A DNA stretch of 64,000 nt, from the NCBI RefSeq assembly GCF_026151655.1, contig NZ_JAMQPN010000004.1:214254-278253 (forward strand), read 5' to 3'. Position numbers and translations under genes: made by a program. The notes beneath the pieces are model-generated. The model was given only the letters and a program-made list of their open reading frames with translations. It ran no database searches and was not told the origin of the DNA. How positions within the stretch are numbered: position 1 is the stretch's first letter; every line of letters begins with the position of its first letter. Positions 51,028 through 59,883 of this stretch are shown here, one piece after another. This stretch comes from Leptospira soteropolitanensis (GTDB lineage: Bacteria > Spirochaetota > Leptospiria > Leptospirales > Leptospiraceae).

Positions 51028-52251
51028 TTAATAGAGGATTCGCGTCCGGATCGAATGTTTATGGGCTTTGATTTTATTTTTTAGTTCATCACCCAAATTC
51101 TTATCGATTTCCATGCTCAAATAACCAATGTTTGCTGAAGTGCTAAGGTTTTGTGTTAAAATATTTCCCCCTAAATCAGATATGATGGAGTTGATATCTC
51201 TTAAAAAACCTGGTTGGTTTTGGTGAATATTGAGAATTCTATGGTAACCTGATTTCAAACTACCTAATTCAATATTTGGAAAGTTTACAGAAAAAGTAGT
51301 AGAACCGTTATTCACATATTTTAATAATTTTTCTGCCACTTCGGTTCCTATGTTTTTTTGTGCTTCTTCCGTAGAACCTCCGACATGCGGAGTAAGAATC
51401 ACATTCGGTAATCCTTGTAATGGACTCACAAAAGGATCATCATTCGATTTAGGTTCTTCAGGAAATACGTCCACACCGGCACCGGCAATTTTACCTGACT
51501 TTAATCCTTCTACAAGGGCACCAATTTCTAAAACTTTTCCGCGGGAAAGATTCAAAAGATAGGCGCCATTTTTTAGAAGATTCAAATGTTCTTTGCGGAA
51601 GAGGTTTTTTGTTTCTTCTGTTTCTGGGACGTGGAATGTGATAAAATCAGATTGTTTGAGTAAGTCTTCATAAGAAGAAACCGAAGAAGCATTCCCCAAT
51701 GGAAGTTTGGAAATGATATCAAAAAAGATAACTTTCATCCCCATTGATTCCGCAAGTACAGATACTTGTGACCCAATATGTCCGTAACCAATGATTCCTA
51801 ATGTTTTTCCTCGGACTTCAAAACAACCTTTTGCAATTTTATTCCATTTGCCGAGGTGAACATCGCGCGACTGGTCGGTTGCTTTTCTTGCAAGCATAAT
51901 GATTTCAGCTATGACAAGTTCTGCGACTGACCTGGTATTGCTATAAGGAGCGTTGAATACAGGAATCGCTTTTTTTTCTGCATCTTCCAGTTCTACTTGG
52001 TTAGTTCCAATACAGAAACATCCAATAGTCATTAATTTTTTAGCATTCTCTAGGGCTTTCTTTGTAACGTTTGTTTTGCTACGAATGCCCAAAACGTGTA
52101 CATCGGAAATTTTCTCAATGAGTTCCGCCTCTTCCATTGCATCTTTGACGAGGGTAACGTCAAAACCGTCTCGGTGGAAAAGATCGTAAGCATCCTTGTG
52201 GATGTTTTCCAGAAGTAGGACTTTTATTTTTCCTTTGGGATAAGATACCAT
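51028..52251 (-). CDS. serA: D-3-phosphoglycerate dehydrogenase
   Basis: This is a 407-residue 2-hydroxyacid dehydrogenase. The NAD-binding motif is GIIGYGHIGSQVS near 162, the catalytic Arg lies in LNLSRGKVL, and the Glu/His pair lies in EEPKSN and TPHVGGSTEEAQ. The C-terminal 80 residues form an ACT domain (HRILNIHQNQPGFLRDINSI), the serine feedback site. The length matches the E. coli type (about 410). It makes 3-phosphohydroxypyruvate for serine. Confidence 0.94.
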   Translation of the reverse strand: MVSYPKGKIKVLLLENIHKDAYDLFHRDGFDVTLVKDAMEEAELIEKISDVHVLGIRSKTNVTKKALENAKKLMTIGCFCIGTNQVELEDAEKKAIPVFNAPYSNTRSVAELVIAEIIMLARKATDQSRDVHLGKWNKIAKGCFEVRGKTLGIIGYGHIGSQVSVLAESMGMKVIFFDIISKLPLGNASSVSSYEDLLKQSDFITFHVPETEETKNLFRKEHLNLLKNGAYLLNLSRGKVLEIGALVEGLKSGKIAGAGVDVFPEEPKSNDDPFVSPLQGLPNVILTPHVGGSTEEAQKNIGTEVAEKLLKYVNNGSTTFSVNFPNIELGSLKSGYHRILNIHQNQPGFLRDINSIISDLGGNILTQNLSTSANIGYLSMEIDKNLGDELKNKIKAHKHSIRTRILY

Positions 52252-52308
52252 AGGAACAGGATTTTTTCCTTTGCTAAACCTTGCACCTCGAAAAAGGTTG
52301 AGCTTATC

Positions 52309-52854
52309 ATGGAAAGAATCTTCTCCTTCACCCGAATTTCCTCCATTTTCCTCGCTTTTGTGGTATTTGTTTCTTGCGGCGGAACCAAGGCCTACGTGGT
52401 CACACCAGAACCAACCCTAGAACAACAATCTGCCATCTCCAAAGAAATTTGTTTAAAGAAATTTCTTCTGGTTTTTGCAAAGCGTCCTTGTGTATATTTT
52501 AAAGCAGAACGGGACAATAATTCGGGTCTTGTTCAATACTTTTTGTTGTATGAAATTGGAACTTTTGATGTAGATCTTCCCATTGGTGTTTCCCTAAAGC
52601 TCGGCGAGACTTGGTACAATCTAAAACGAACCAATACAGATTATTCTGATACGATTGTCATTACTTCTGCCATTTCCTCTGATTTGATTCCAAAAGTGGG
52701 TGAGAGCCAAAATATAGGAATTAGTTATACAAATAGAAAAGAAACGACCAACTATACATTGAATTCGAGCCAAACCGCAAGTTTTCAAACCAATTTGTCA
52801 AAACTGATTCGCACGATGGAGTCAGAACCAAAACTCAATATCAATAAAAAGTAA
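52309..52854 (+). CDS. Hypothetical lipoprotein
   Basis: The 181-residue protein has a signal peptide ending FVVFVSCGG, a spirochaetal lipobox with Cys23. The mature part is mainly beta-strand in character (VQYFLLYEIGTFDVDLPIGV and SQNIGISYTNRKETTNYTL). I do not recognise the family. It is divergent from serA and followed by an intrinsic terminator, so it is probably monocistronic. Confidence 0.75.
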   Translation: MERIFSFTRISSIFLAFVVFVSCGGTKAYVVTPEPTLEQQSAISKEICLKKFLLVFAKRPCVYFKAERDNNSGLVQYFLLYEIGTFDVDLPIGVSLKLGETWYNLKRTNTDYSDTIVITSAISSDLIPKVGESQNIGISYTNRKETTNYTLNSSQTASFQTNLSKLIRTMESEPKLNINKK

Positions 52855-52870
52855 TCAATTTCTGTTATTT

Positions 52871-52907
52871 AAAAAAAGCCTTCCAGGAGAACCCGGGAGG
52901 CTTTTTG
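52871..52907. terminator. Intrinsic terminator after the lipoprotein gene
   Basis: AAAAAGCCTTCC and GGGAGGCTTTTT form a 12-base stem with one G-U pair around an AGGAGAACCC-type loop. The A-run on one side and T-run on the other mean it can act in both directions, although the minus-strand neighbour lysS reads away from it. Confidence 0.88.
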
Positions 52908-52981
52908 ATACCCAAAACCATTGCCGAGATAAACTGTAAAAAAAGTGTAGGGTGATGATTAGATTTCCTTCGAGCCAGATT

Positions 52982-54475
52982 TTATTCTGGCCTCATCAGT
53001 GGGAATAGAATGGTATCGCGAATGGAATGAGAATCGGTGAGTAACATCACGAGTCGGTCAATTCCAATTCCAAGCCCTCCTGTTGGTGGGAGTCCATATT
53101 CTAGTGCACGAATATAATCATCGTCCATCATAAAGGCTTCGTCGTCCCCAGCTTCTCTTTGTTTTACTTGTTCTTCAAATCGTTCCCTTTGGTCAAAAGG
53201 ATCGTTTAACTCAGTAAAGGCGTTACCGATTTCTCGACCTGCCACGTAAGGTTCAAAACGTTCCACATATTTTGGATCATCTTCTCTAGATTTTGCAAGT
53301 GGGGAGAGTTCTTTGGGAAAGTCAGTGATAAAGATAGGTTGGATGAGGTGTGGTTCCACTAGGGAGCTAAACACATCATCACAGACCTTCCAAATGGATA
53401 CTGAATCAGAAGAATCCACACCTTTGGCTTTTGCTTGTGTTATTGCGTCTTTTAAATCTGTGATTTTACTAAAATCAATTCCTGAATAGTCTTTTATGAT
53501 ATCAATATATTTCACACGTTTCCAAGGAGGCGATAAATCAATTTGGTCTTTTCCGTATGCAAATTTTAAGCCTTTCCCAATGGATTGTGCTACAGAAACA
53601 ATCATACGTTCGGTAAGAGACAACATGGTTTCCATATCACCAAAAGCCATATAGGCTTCCATCATGGTGAATTCTGGATTGTGTTTTGTGGAGATTCCCT
53701 CGTTACGAAAGTTGCGATTGAGTTCAAATACTCTATCCATTCCACCAACGATGAGTCGTTTTAGATAAAGTTCTGGAGCAATTCTTAAGAAAAGTTCCAT
53801 ATCTAGAGTGTTGTGGTGAGTGACAAATGGTCTTGCAGCAGCTCCGCCCGCGATTGGTTGCATCATTGGAGTTTCTACTTCTAAAAACCCTTCGTTTGTC
53901 AAAAATTTACGAATTTCGGAAATGATGCGGGAACGCATTTTAAATGTTTCTCTAACATTTTCGTTCACAACCAAATCTACATAACGCATGCGATATCTTT
54001 GTTCTACATCACTGAATGCATCATATACAACACCGTCTTTTTCTTTGACTACAGGAAGAGGGCGAATACATTTTGCAAGAAGTTGAACGCTTGTTAGATG
54101 AAGTGTGGTTTCTCCCTTTTGTGTTTGGAATAACCATCCTTCAATACCAATCCAATCTCCTAAATCCAGTGACTTAAATAGGGAGTAGTTTTCTTCTCCT
54201 AAATCATCGCGAGTTGCATACAATTGGATTAGACCTTCTGCATCTTTTAAGTGAGCAAAACTCGCCTTACCCATAACACGTTTTGCATGCAATCGCCCAC
54301 CCAGTCTGAATGATTTTTTTTCTGTTTGGGCCGGATCAAAGCCGGCAACCAGAGATTTTGAATCTGCATTGGGAAAAAAACGAAGTGGGTAAGGATTGAT
54401 TCCTTTTGTTTTTAAATCGTTAATTTTTTGAATGCGTTGTTCTATCAGTTCGTTTGAATCTTTAATTTCATCCAT
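52982..54475 (-). CDS. lysS: Lysyl-tRNA synthetase, class II
   Basis: The product is 497 residues. The OB-fold anticodon domain ([20 protein letters not shown]) precedes the class II core, with motif 2 in [20 protein letters not shown] and motif 3 in [12 protein letters not shown]. It charges tRNA-Lys. The length is normal (E. coli 505). It starts 1 base after the stop of the upstream DUF218-like gene. Confidence 0.97.
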   Translation of the reverse strand: MDEIKDSNELIEQRIQKINDLKTKGINPYPLRFFPNADSKSLVAGFDPAQTEKKSFRLGGRLHAKRVMGKASFAHLKDAEGLIQLYATRDDLGEENYSLFKSLDLGDWIGIEGWLFQTQKGETTLHLTSVQLLAKCIRPLPVVKEKDGVVYDAFSDVEQRYRMRYVDLVVNENVRETFKMRSRIISEIRKFLTNEGFLEVETPMMQPIAGGAAARPFVTHHNTLDMELFLRIAPELYLKRLIVGGMDRVFELNRNFRNEGISTKHNPEFTMMEAYMAFGDMETMLSLTERMIVSVAQSIGKGLKFAYGKDQIDLSPPWKRVKYIDIIKDYSGIDFSKITDLKDAITQAKAKGVDSSDSVSIWKVCDDVFSSLVEPHLIQPIFITDFPKELSPLAKSREDDPKYVERFEPYVAGREIGNAFTELNDPFDQRERFEEQVKQREAGDDEAFMMDDDYIRALEYGLPPTGGLGIGIDRLVMLLTDSHSIRDTILFPLMRPE

Positions 54476-55114
54476 TTACAGGATACCTCTAATATAAGAA
54501 TACAGATAACGTACAAATTCGCCGGTGATTTCTCTTACCCCATCTTCGGATAAAAACCAATTGGAGCTAGAGACCTCAGATGGGAATCCATAAACAGTTA
54601 CTTTTATGGGTAAACTGGCCAAAGTTTTGCGATAGGTTCCTACAACTCTTTTCGATTCGTACTCCCGAGTGAGGAGTAAAATGGCTCCAACATTGTCAGA
54701 AACGGCGATTTTTAATAGGTTTTTGGATGCCTCGTCTGTGTCACCCATTTTGGTCATTGGGATTATGATGGAAGAGACGAGTCCAGGACCCATTCCGAGA
54801 GAATTTAAATGCTCTCTGATCTTAAGTTCTTTCTCCCCAGGGGAATATAGATGATTTTGGGTTTTATCCTCTCGGATAACGAGGATTAGTTTTTTAAAGT
54901 CCGAACGTACACTTAAGTTTACCACGGCTTTTAACATTTTTTTGGATGGAAGTGGGTCTGTTACTTCTAGTACGGCTACATCTGATTTTTGATAGGTTTC
55001 TGTAGATTTTAACCAATACGGTGCCGATAGGATCAGACCAATGAGAACAAGTAAGGGTGAAAGGAAACCTATGAATAGAAGTTTGAGGCGAAAGGTAAGA
55101 TCTGATACTTGCAT
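54476..55114 (-). CDS. Membrane-anchored DUF218 (YdcF)-like protein
   Basis: This 212-residue protein has one N-terminal transmembrane helix (LLFIGFLSPLLVLIGLILSA). The rest resembles the DUF218/YdcF fold: a regularly spaced T-x-D-EA (MGDTDEASKNLLKIA), then AILLLTREYESKRVVGTYRK, a gap, IKVTVYGFP and a C-terminal NWFLSEDGVREITGEFVRYL. Such proteins act at the outer face of the inner membrane in envelope metabolism. Family assignment is from pattern memory. Confidence 0.55.
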   Translation of the reverse strand: MQVSDLTFRLKLLFIGFLSPLLVLIGLILSAPYWLKSTETYQKSDVAVLEVTDPLPSKKMLKAVVNLSVRSDFKKLILVIREDKTQNHLYSPGEKELKIREHLNSLGMGPGLVSSIIIPMTKMGDTDEASKNLLKIAVSDNVGAILLLTREYESKRVVGTYRKTLASLPIKVTVYGFPSEVSSSNWFLSEDGVREITGEFVRYLYSYIRGIL

Positions 55115-55130
55115 ACTTGACCCCTACAAC

Positions 55131-56546
55131 CTACCGAATGGTGAGTGGAAGTGACAAGAGAAAATTCATCTCCTTGACGAAAGAACCCGTTTTCCTATCC
55201 TGTCCATACATACACACCCGCTCGGATGGTGGAATTGGTAGACACGCTACTTTGAGGTGGTAGTGCCGCAAGGTGTGGGGGTTCGAGTCCCCCTTCGAGC
55301 AGTGGAAATCACCAAAGCCAACAGTTTTAGATCCCCCCAAAGTTAGTAATTCCTTCAATTCAGGCACAAACCTTACGTTCCCTAAGAAACTTAACTCACT
55401 CAGGGCCAACTGACTCCACTTCGGAGAGATATATCCATACGAACGGAAACTCTGCTTCAATATGTTATTCCTAGCTTCTGCACCATTGCTAGAGACTCCA
55501 TCCTTACTTACCCAACGTTCACGGCTCATATTGTATCTCGGATCATTTGATTTCTTCGAATGATTCACTGACTTATGGTTGGGTCTATCCCATAGGAAGC
55601 CATATCCTTCATCTGTGAATAGGGTTACATTCTTTGGGATGGTTTCTTCTAAGTCTTTCTCTAAGTAGTGTTGGTTATTCAAAGGAATCGATTTGTAGAA
55701 AGTCATACCACCGTTTATGCCAATCGTATGGACGAGAGTTCCTATCTGGTGTCCTCCTATGGAATTCGAAGCATAGATGGATGCAGTTCCTCCCTTGAAT
55801 CGTCTTGATCTATGTTTGTTTGCTCTTAAGGATGAAGAGTATAACACCACTGAGTCAGCGACTGCAACAGGCTGATTTTTAAGAGTTTCCTTGAGGTCAC
55901 CTTCCTTTGGTAGTCTGAAGTTCTTAGTGGATTCTTCTAGTTCCTTGTATAACTGTTCCCTGAGTGTTTCATTGAGATGTGAGAAGAATACCTGGATACG
56001 TTTCTTCAGATAGTAAGCTGTCTTGTATGGAAGTCCTAGTTTTCTTGCAATCTCCTTAGAAGTCATTGTCTTTGGGTATTGTAAGATCTGGTCTTGTATG
56101 GTGTAGGAGATATAGGCTAGAGGTAGTTTGATGTTTTGGAAGGGAGTGTTGGCTGTGATGCTGATCTGTTTGTGGCAGTGAGAACATCGTGCAATGGTTT
56201 CTTTCCCTTTTAGTCTTAAGAAGTTGAGGGTAGGGTTCTCTAAGGACTTAGGGCAGTTGCATCTTTTGGGATAGATGGTGCTCAGGATTGAGAGAGTTCT
56301 AAGAGTGTATTCGCTTTTGACCTGTTCATTCTCTAAGGGAGATAGGTTCTTAGCGGGTTTTGTATAAGTAGTTTTAGTGAACTTAGGGAGAAAGGGAGAA
56401 TAGAAGTATTTGGAGTTTCTATATGAAGGATTGGGTTCTTTGGTGATACGTCCCTTGGTATTTTTGGGGTTTAACTCAGGTTTTCTGTGGAATTCATGAG
56501 AATCTTGTTTTTGACTCTGATTTCTATTTGTTTGGTGGTAAGTCAT
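55131..56546 (-). CDS. IS1595-like transposase, reading through tRNA-Leu antisense
   Basis: The frame is 471 codons. After a basic disordered N-terminus comes a zinc ribbon (C96-x-C98 and C121-x2-C124, ending HKQISITANTPFQNIKLPL), the ISXO2/IS1595 hallmark. A helix-turn-helix-like EIARKLGLPYKTAYYL follows, then a DDE-type core with D231 (VAVADSVVLYSS), D312 (LFTDEGYG) and SSNGAEARNN near 352-361. Residues from about 416 on (SNPHTLRHYHLKVACLPIPP) are the antisense translation of tRNA-Leu, so they are not genuine protein sequence. The native C-terminus has therefore been lost or the frame was extended on insertion. Activity is doubtful. Confidence 0.75.
   Translation of the reverse strand: MTYHQTNRNQSQKQDSHEFHRKPELNPKNTKGRITKEPNPSYRNSKYFYSPFLPKFTKTTYTKPAKNLSPLENEQVKSEYTLRTLSILSTIYPKRCNCPKSLENPTLNFLRLKGKETIARCSHCHKQISITANTPFQNIKLPLAYISYTIQDQILQYPKTMTSKEIARKLGLPYKTAYYLKKRIQVFFSHLNETLREQLYKELEESTKNFRLPKEGDLKETLKNQPVAVADSVVLYSSSLRANKHRSRRFKGGTASIYASNSIGGHQIGTLVHTIGINGGMTFYKSIPLNNQHYLEKDLEETIPKNVTLFTDEGYGFLWDRPNHKSVNHSKKSNDPRYNMSRERWVSKDGVSSNGAEARNNILKQSFRSYGYISPKWSQLALSELSFLGNVRFVPELKELLTLGGSKTVGFGDFHCSKGDSNPHTLRHYHLKVACLPIPPSERVCMYGQDRKTGSFVKEMNFLLSLPLTIR
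55220..55301 (+). tRNA. tRNA-Leu (anticodon GAG)
   Basis: This is a class II tRNA of 82 bases. The acceptor GCTCGGA pairs with TTCGAGC (one G-U), the anticodon stem CTACT/GGTAG encloses TTGAGGT, and the variable arm is short (TGCCGCAAGGTGT). The T arm is GGGGG-TTCGAGT-CCCCC. CCA is not encoded. A transposase reading frame on the opposite strand crosses it entirely. Accessory DNA begins at its 3' end. Confidence 0.95.
55302..56546 (-). mobile_element. IS1595-like insertion element abutting tRNA-Leu
   Basis: The transposase frame occupies nearly all of this interval, and the DNA directly adjoins the 3' end of tRNA-Leu. I could not recognise terminal inverted repeats or a target duplication, so the exact ends are unknown and the element may be a remnant. 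Confidence 0.5.
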
Positions 56547-56636
56547 CGATGGATCTCATTATAACATCTGTGAGTTTCTGTCAAGGAATTGGTAGTCTTA
56601 AGGGTAGTTTTTGTAGCTGATTTTTTAGAAAGAGTT

Positions 56637-56770
56637 TGGCGAGTCCCCGTCGGGGTCGGAGTTCTTCGGGGTTCGCTGTTCGCTCCCGTCCCTCACCTAA
56701 CGGTTCGTGACCAAGCCCTTCGAGTTCCTCTCGCTGGAAGAGGGTGAAGCCGACTTCGTAAGGGACAACT
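56637..56770. repeat. GC-rich structured intergenic block
   Basis: About 134 bases of high GC content sit in AT-rich surroundings. It contains the hairpin CCCCG-T-CGGGG (56645-56655), an inverted pair GTCCCT (56688-56693) / AGGGAC (56761-56766), and CCTCT (56727-56731) / AGAGG (56739-56743). No open frame of note crosses it. It could be a dispersed repeat, a structured RNA or a recombination site. Flanking bases 56547-56636 and 56771-56935 hold nothing I recognise. Confidence 0.6.
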
Positions 56771-56935
56771 AACTGTTTAATTAGAGCAGAAATATTCCTT
56801 ACCGATTGAATAAGATATTAAATCTTTATTCCTAAAGACTCTCTATTTTAAGAACCGATAAAACCTTGGATCTTAATTGCATTCAATCTATCTACTTCTA
56901 AAATAAATTTATTGTAGAGCTAATTGTTTCTTTGA

Positions 56936-57700
56936 TTAGAAAAAATCTGATAAACTCGAAGATTTTATTTGAAGATCACTTTCTACTGGATGATAAATAA
57001 AATTTATATTCGGAGGTATAATCACTTCCTGACTAGGAATTAAATCGGGTAAAGATCCTGGTGAAATCATTTCAATAACCTTTATATCTGAAAAATATCC
57101 ATTATATACTACCTTAATATCATTAGAATCTTCTTTTAAGAGTTTAAGTTTTTCTTTTGACAGGTTCTGTCTATCCTTTGGAACAATCAATAATGCGAAT
57201 GAAATTTCATAATTTCGATTGGATTTTTTTAATATGTAATGTAACAAATGAGAATAGTATAATGCATGTCGTAATCCTTCCCTAGCATTTTGTGATGTTT
57301 TTGCTTCGATAATTGTAATTTTAGTAAATGTATTATTGACCTCATTGTTAGCGAGTAATAAATCAATTTTCCCAAATTTATCAATTGGTATCTCCGAATC
57401 CCAAAAGAAATTTCTAAATTTCTCTCGATGTAATAAATCTACTACTTTTGTCCAATGTTCCTCATTCCAGTCGCATTTTTCAGAAGCTAATTTGGGATCA
57501 TTTTTTTCATGCTCATCAATGACATAATTAGATGATGATTCCCGAAATTTAAGTTCTAGAGTATTGAAATTCTTGAAATGAAATTTAAAAGACAAATCAA
57601 CTTCATTTAGAGATGATTCAATTTTAGTTTTTATCTCTGAAATCTCTGTAGAGTTAACTATAAAATCCTTCGTGAGTCTTGTTTCTTTGTAATCTTTCAT
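56936..57700 (-). CDS. PD-(D/E)XK nuclease-like protein
   Basis: The product is 254 residues. I do not know a named family. IDLLLANNE supplies Asp113, and after a strand IIEAKTSQNA supplies Glu132-x-Lys134. The following helix GLRHALYYSHLLHYI is in the usual place of the substrate-facing helix. Together these give the D-(ExK) arrangement of PD-(D/E)XK nucleases. The N-terminal 75 residues look helical and unassigned, and the C-terminal 80 are Ile/Pro-rich. It is the last gene of a four-gene operon, 3 bases after the MBL gene. DNA or RNA cleavage is inference. Confidence 0.6.
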   Translation of the reverse strand: MKDYKETRLTKDFIVNSTEISEIKTKIESSLNEVDLSFKFHFKNFNTLELKFRESSSNYVIDEHEKNDPKLASEKCDWNEEHWTKVVDLLHREKFRNFFWDSEIPIDKFGKIDLLLANNEVNNTFTKITIIEAKTSQNAREGLRHALYYSHLLHYILKKSNRNYEISFALLIVPKDRQNLSKEKLKLLKEDSNDIKVVYNGYFSDIKVIEMISPGSLPDLIPSQEVIIPPNINFIYHPVESDLQIKSSSLSDFF

Positions 57701-57703
57701 TTG

Positions 57704-59035
57704 TTAAACTATCGTCCTAGTGTTGTCTGTGATAAATTTAATGTTGCTTTCAAATAAGGCTTCATATTTCCTTGGTGAGAGTGTATGTATCGGAACCAAA
57801 TATCCAGGGTTAATTGCTTTCACAAACCTTTGTAAATCGGTTACATAGGCATGTCCACTCGTATGCACAGTAACAAGCCTTAGTTTGAAATTGTCAATGA
57901 ATTCTATAAAATTTTCTTGTTGCTTCAAATATCCTTTCCACATCGAGAAAAGATATGCTGATTCGCTCAGATCAATTGCGGAAGTAACCAAATGCTGACT
58001 TACTTCTTCCATTACGTATTGTGATAGCCGTAACACGATTTTATGCTGGTTTTTTATGATTTCCTGGATTCCAATTCTTCGGTTTTTGTATTCATCTAAT
58101 AGGTTTGGTTCTACTTCTTTAAGTTTCCGAGCTTGATTTTTATGAAAAAAAACTCTGATGGTTCGTTCATTTTCAAAGGGAGGCAAACTCGGATTTAATT
58201 TTCTTAACTCTACGAGTAAATGATACTGATACAAATCTAAAACTAACAATTTTCCATTGGAAAGACAGGCTTTATAGAGCTGAATCAATCGTGTGATATT
58301 ACTGCCAGCTTGCATAGAGAAGGTTATTTTTTTTGTTTCCGATAAAATTCGCTTTAATTCTAAAAAAACGCTTTCTTCTGATGAAAATTCTTCCTTCTGG
58401 CTTTCTCGGATTGAAGTTCCTTCCATAAGGAGGCAATCAATGTTTTTAGGAGGGTTTTTGATTAGAATATCGAATGTGTATTTTGTAGCTCCGTGACCTC
58501 GAAAGTCACCTGAATAGAAGATTCGTTTCCCGCCTACCTCTATTAAAATACAATATGCTCCGTAAGCAGAATGATCGATTGGGTAAGGAGTTATTTCAAA
58601 ATCACCAACTCTAAATTTTTCTTTGGTAAATGTTTTTACATGGGATAACATCAGATCGATTCGATTCTTGCTTGAAAGGAAGTAGTTGCTAGCTTTCAAT
58701 ATTTGAAACGTATCTTCGCCCATAAAAATAGGTATTTGGGGATCAATATAGTTCATTAAGCCATAGTGATCCATATGAGGGTGTGATAGTATAACAGCTT
58801 CGATTCTATTATTAGATTCGTAGAGATCCTTAATGTCTGGAAGGATTCCGTTCTCAATCGAAGGTAATTGCGTTAATTCTTGGTCTATTGGAGAGCCATC
58901 AGGATTCATTAAGGGCATCCCTAAATCTAGTATAATACTTTTTGATTTGTATATGATCTCAATACAATTGCCTCCTATGACATTTGAACCTCTGTGTATG
59001 ATTAAAGCTGGTTTAGAATCAAGCTTGGAGTTCAT
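57704..59035 (-). CDS. Beta-CASP metallo-beta-lactamase (RNase J/CPSF-like)
   Basis: The protein is 443 residues. Metal motif H85-x-H87-x-D89-H90 (LSHPHMDHYG), then His155 (PIDHSAYGA) and Asp177 (FYSGDFRGHG), give two-metal ligands. A central variable region of about 150 residues follows. The C-terminal VHTSGHAYVTDLQRFVKAIN and YLVPIHT (His391, His395, His417) match motifs B and C of the beta-CASP class, which contains RNase J and CPSF-73. It likely cuts RNA. Two bases separate it from the deiminase gene. It is shorter than RNase J (about 550) and lacks its C-terminal domain. Confidence 0.78.
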   Translation of the reverse strand: MNSKLDSKPALIIHRGSNVIGGNCIEIIYKSKSIILDLGMPLMNPDGSPIDQELTQLPSIENGILPDIKDLYESNNRIEAVILSHPHMDHYGLMNYIDPQIPIFMGEDTFQILKASNYFLSSKNRIDLMLSHVKTFTKEKFRVGDFEITPYPIDHSAYGAYCILIEVGGKRIFYSGDFRGHGATKYTFDILIKNPPKNIDCLLMEGTSIRESQKEEFSSEESVFLELKRILSETKKITFSMQAGSNITRLIQLYKACLSNGKLLVLDLYQYHLLVELRKLNPSLPPFENERTIRVFFHKNQARKLKEVEPNLLDEYKNRRIGIQEIIKNQHKIVLRLSQYVMEEVSQHLVTSAIDLSESAYLFSMWKGYLKQQENFIEFIDNFKLRLVTVHTSGHAYVTDLQRFVKAINPGYLVPIHTLSPRKYEALFESNIKFITDNTRTIV

Positions 59036-59037
59036 TG

Positions 59038-59883
59038 TTATATTGCCTCTCGAATGCGATGATTAGAAGAAAAACAAGACCATGAAATGCAATTTAACAA
59101 TCCGCCTTCTTTTGCAATCGTGGTAAGTAAAATTGGAATAATAGTTCTATCTGGAAAAATCCTAGAAACGGTAGAAATAGCTTCTTCATTTTCTTTTTCC
59201 ATGTTATCAAAAATTGGTAAATAAATGAAATTTCCAAACTCTAGGTAATTGATATAGAATCCTTTGGCAGAGATTTCGTCTCGCTCTGGCTTACAAGGTA
59301 ACTCTAGATAATCTAAGTTATTCGAAATGATAGCCCTTTCGATCAAACGTCGAATACTTCTTGGATATACGTTTAGATCGTTTATCAAAATAGTCGAGTC
59401 ATCAATAAATCGGAGCATCCCATCCGCATGACCCAAAAAATCATCTTTCTCAGTAGGAAATATAAAAACCTCGGCTTCTAGTAGCCTTTCAATTTCTTTA
59501 ATTAAGGATTGTGGAGTTCTTTCTGCGTTTTCCTGAAAAATCCGATCAAGTAGGATTACTCGTTTCTTTCCTTTAACGATATTTCCTCCATCGATTTTTA
59601 TCGAAGAGTAAACAGGATTTATTTCTAGATATTGACATACTTCCTTTTGGTTCGTAATGAGTTCAGGATCGTTTTTGAGATAGGAAGGCAAGTATGAGAA
59701 GCTTACAAATCGCTTGTCGTCTATTTGAATCGGCATAAAATCACGAACCCAAATATCATTGGTTTGATCCAAAAGATGAAAATTGAGATTTATTGAATTC
59801 CGAATTCTATTCCAATCTTCTTTATGATTTTCAATGATTTTCTTGGAGAAGAATAGGGTATTGGTTTCTTTATCTAAAATCAT
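59038..59883 (-). CDS. Agmatine/peptidyl-arginine deiminase-fold enzyme
   Basis: The protein is 281 residues and resembles the PAD_porph/agmatine deiminase family. WVRDFMPIQ gives W45-x-R47-D48, KIDGGNIV gives Gly99-Gly100, GHADGMLRFID gives His152 and Asp154, and GGLLNCISW gives Cys265. These correspond to the catalytic Asp, His, Asp and Cys of guanidino-group hydrolases. It is shorter than agmatine deiminase (about 340-370), so the substrate may differ: free agmatine, a protein arginine or something else. It overlaps the ankyrin gene by 4 bases. Deiminases are not a usual partner of nucleases. Confidence 0.72.
   Translation of the reverse strand: MILDKETNTLFFSKKIIENHKEDWNRIRNSINLNFHLLDQTNDIWVRDFMPIQIDDKRFVSFSYLPSYLKNDPELITNQKEVCQYLEINPVYSSIKIDGGNIVKGKKRVILLDRIFQENAERTPQSLIKEIERLLEAEVFIFPTEKDDFLGHADGMLRFIDDSTILINDLNVYPRSIRRLIERAIISNNLDYLELPCKPERDEISAKGFYINYLEFGNFIYLPIFDNMEKENEEAISTVSRIFPDRTIIPILLTTIAKEGGLLNCISWSCFSSNHRIREAI

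Noticed and set aside
55131..55301. C-terminal extension of the transposase as genuine protein
   Set aside because: It is the antisense translation of tRNA-Leu plus flanking DNA; this is a common artefact and not a real domain.
56695..56701. Integron attC-like core box ACCTAAC in the GC-rich block
   Set aside because: It fits RYYYAAC, but I found no GTTRRRY partner at a suitable distance and no integrase, so an attC site is not supported.
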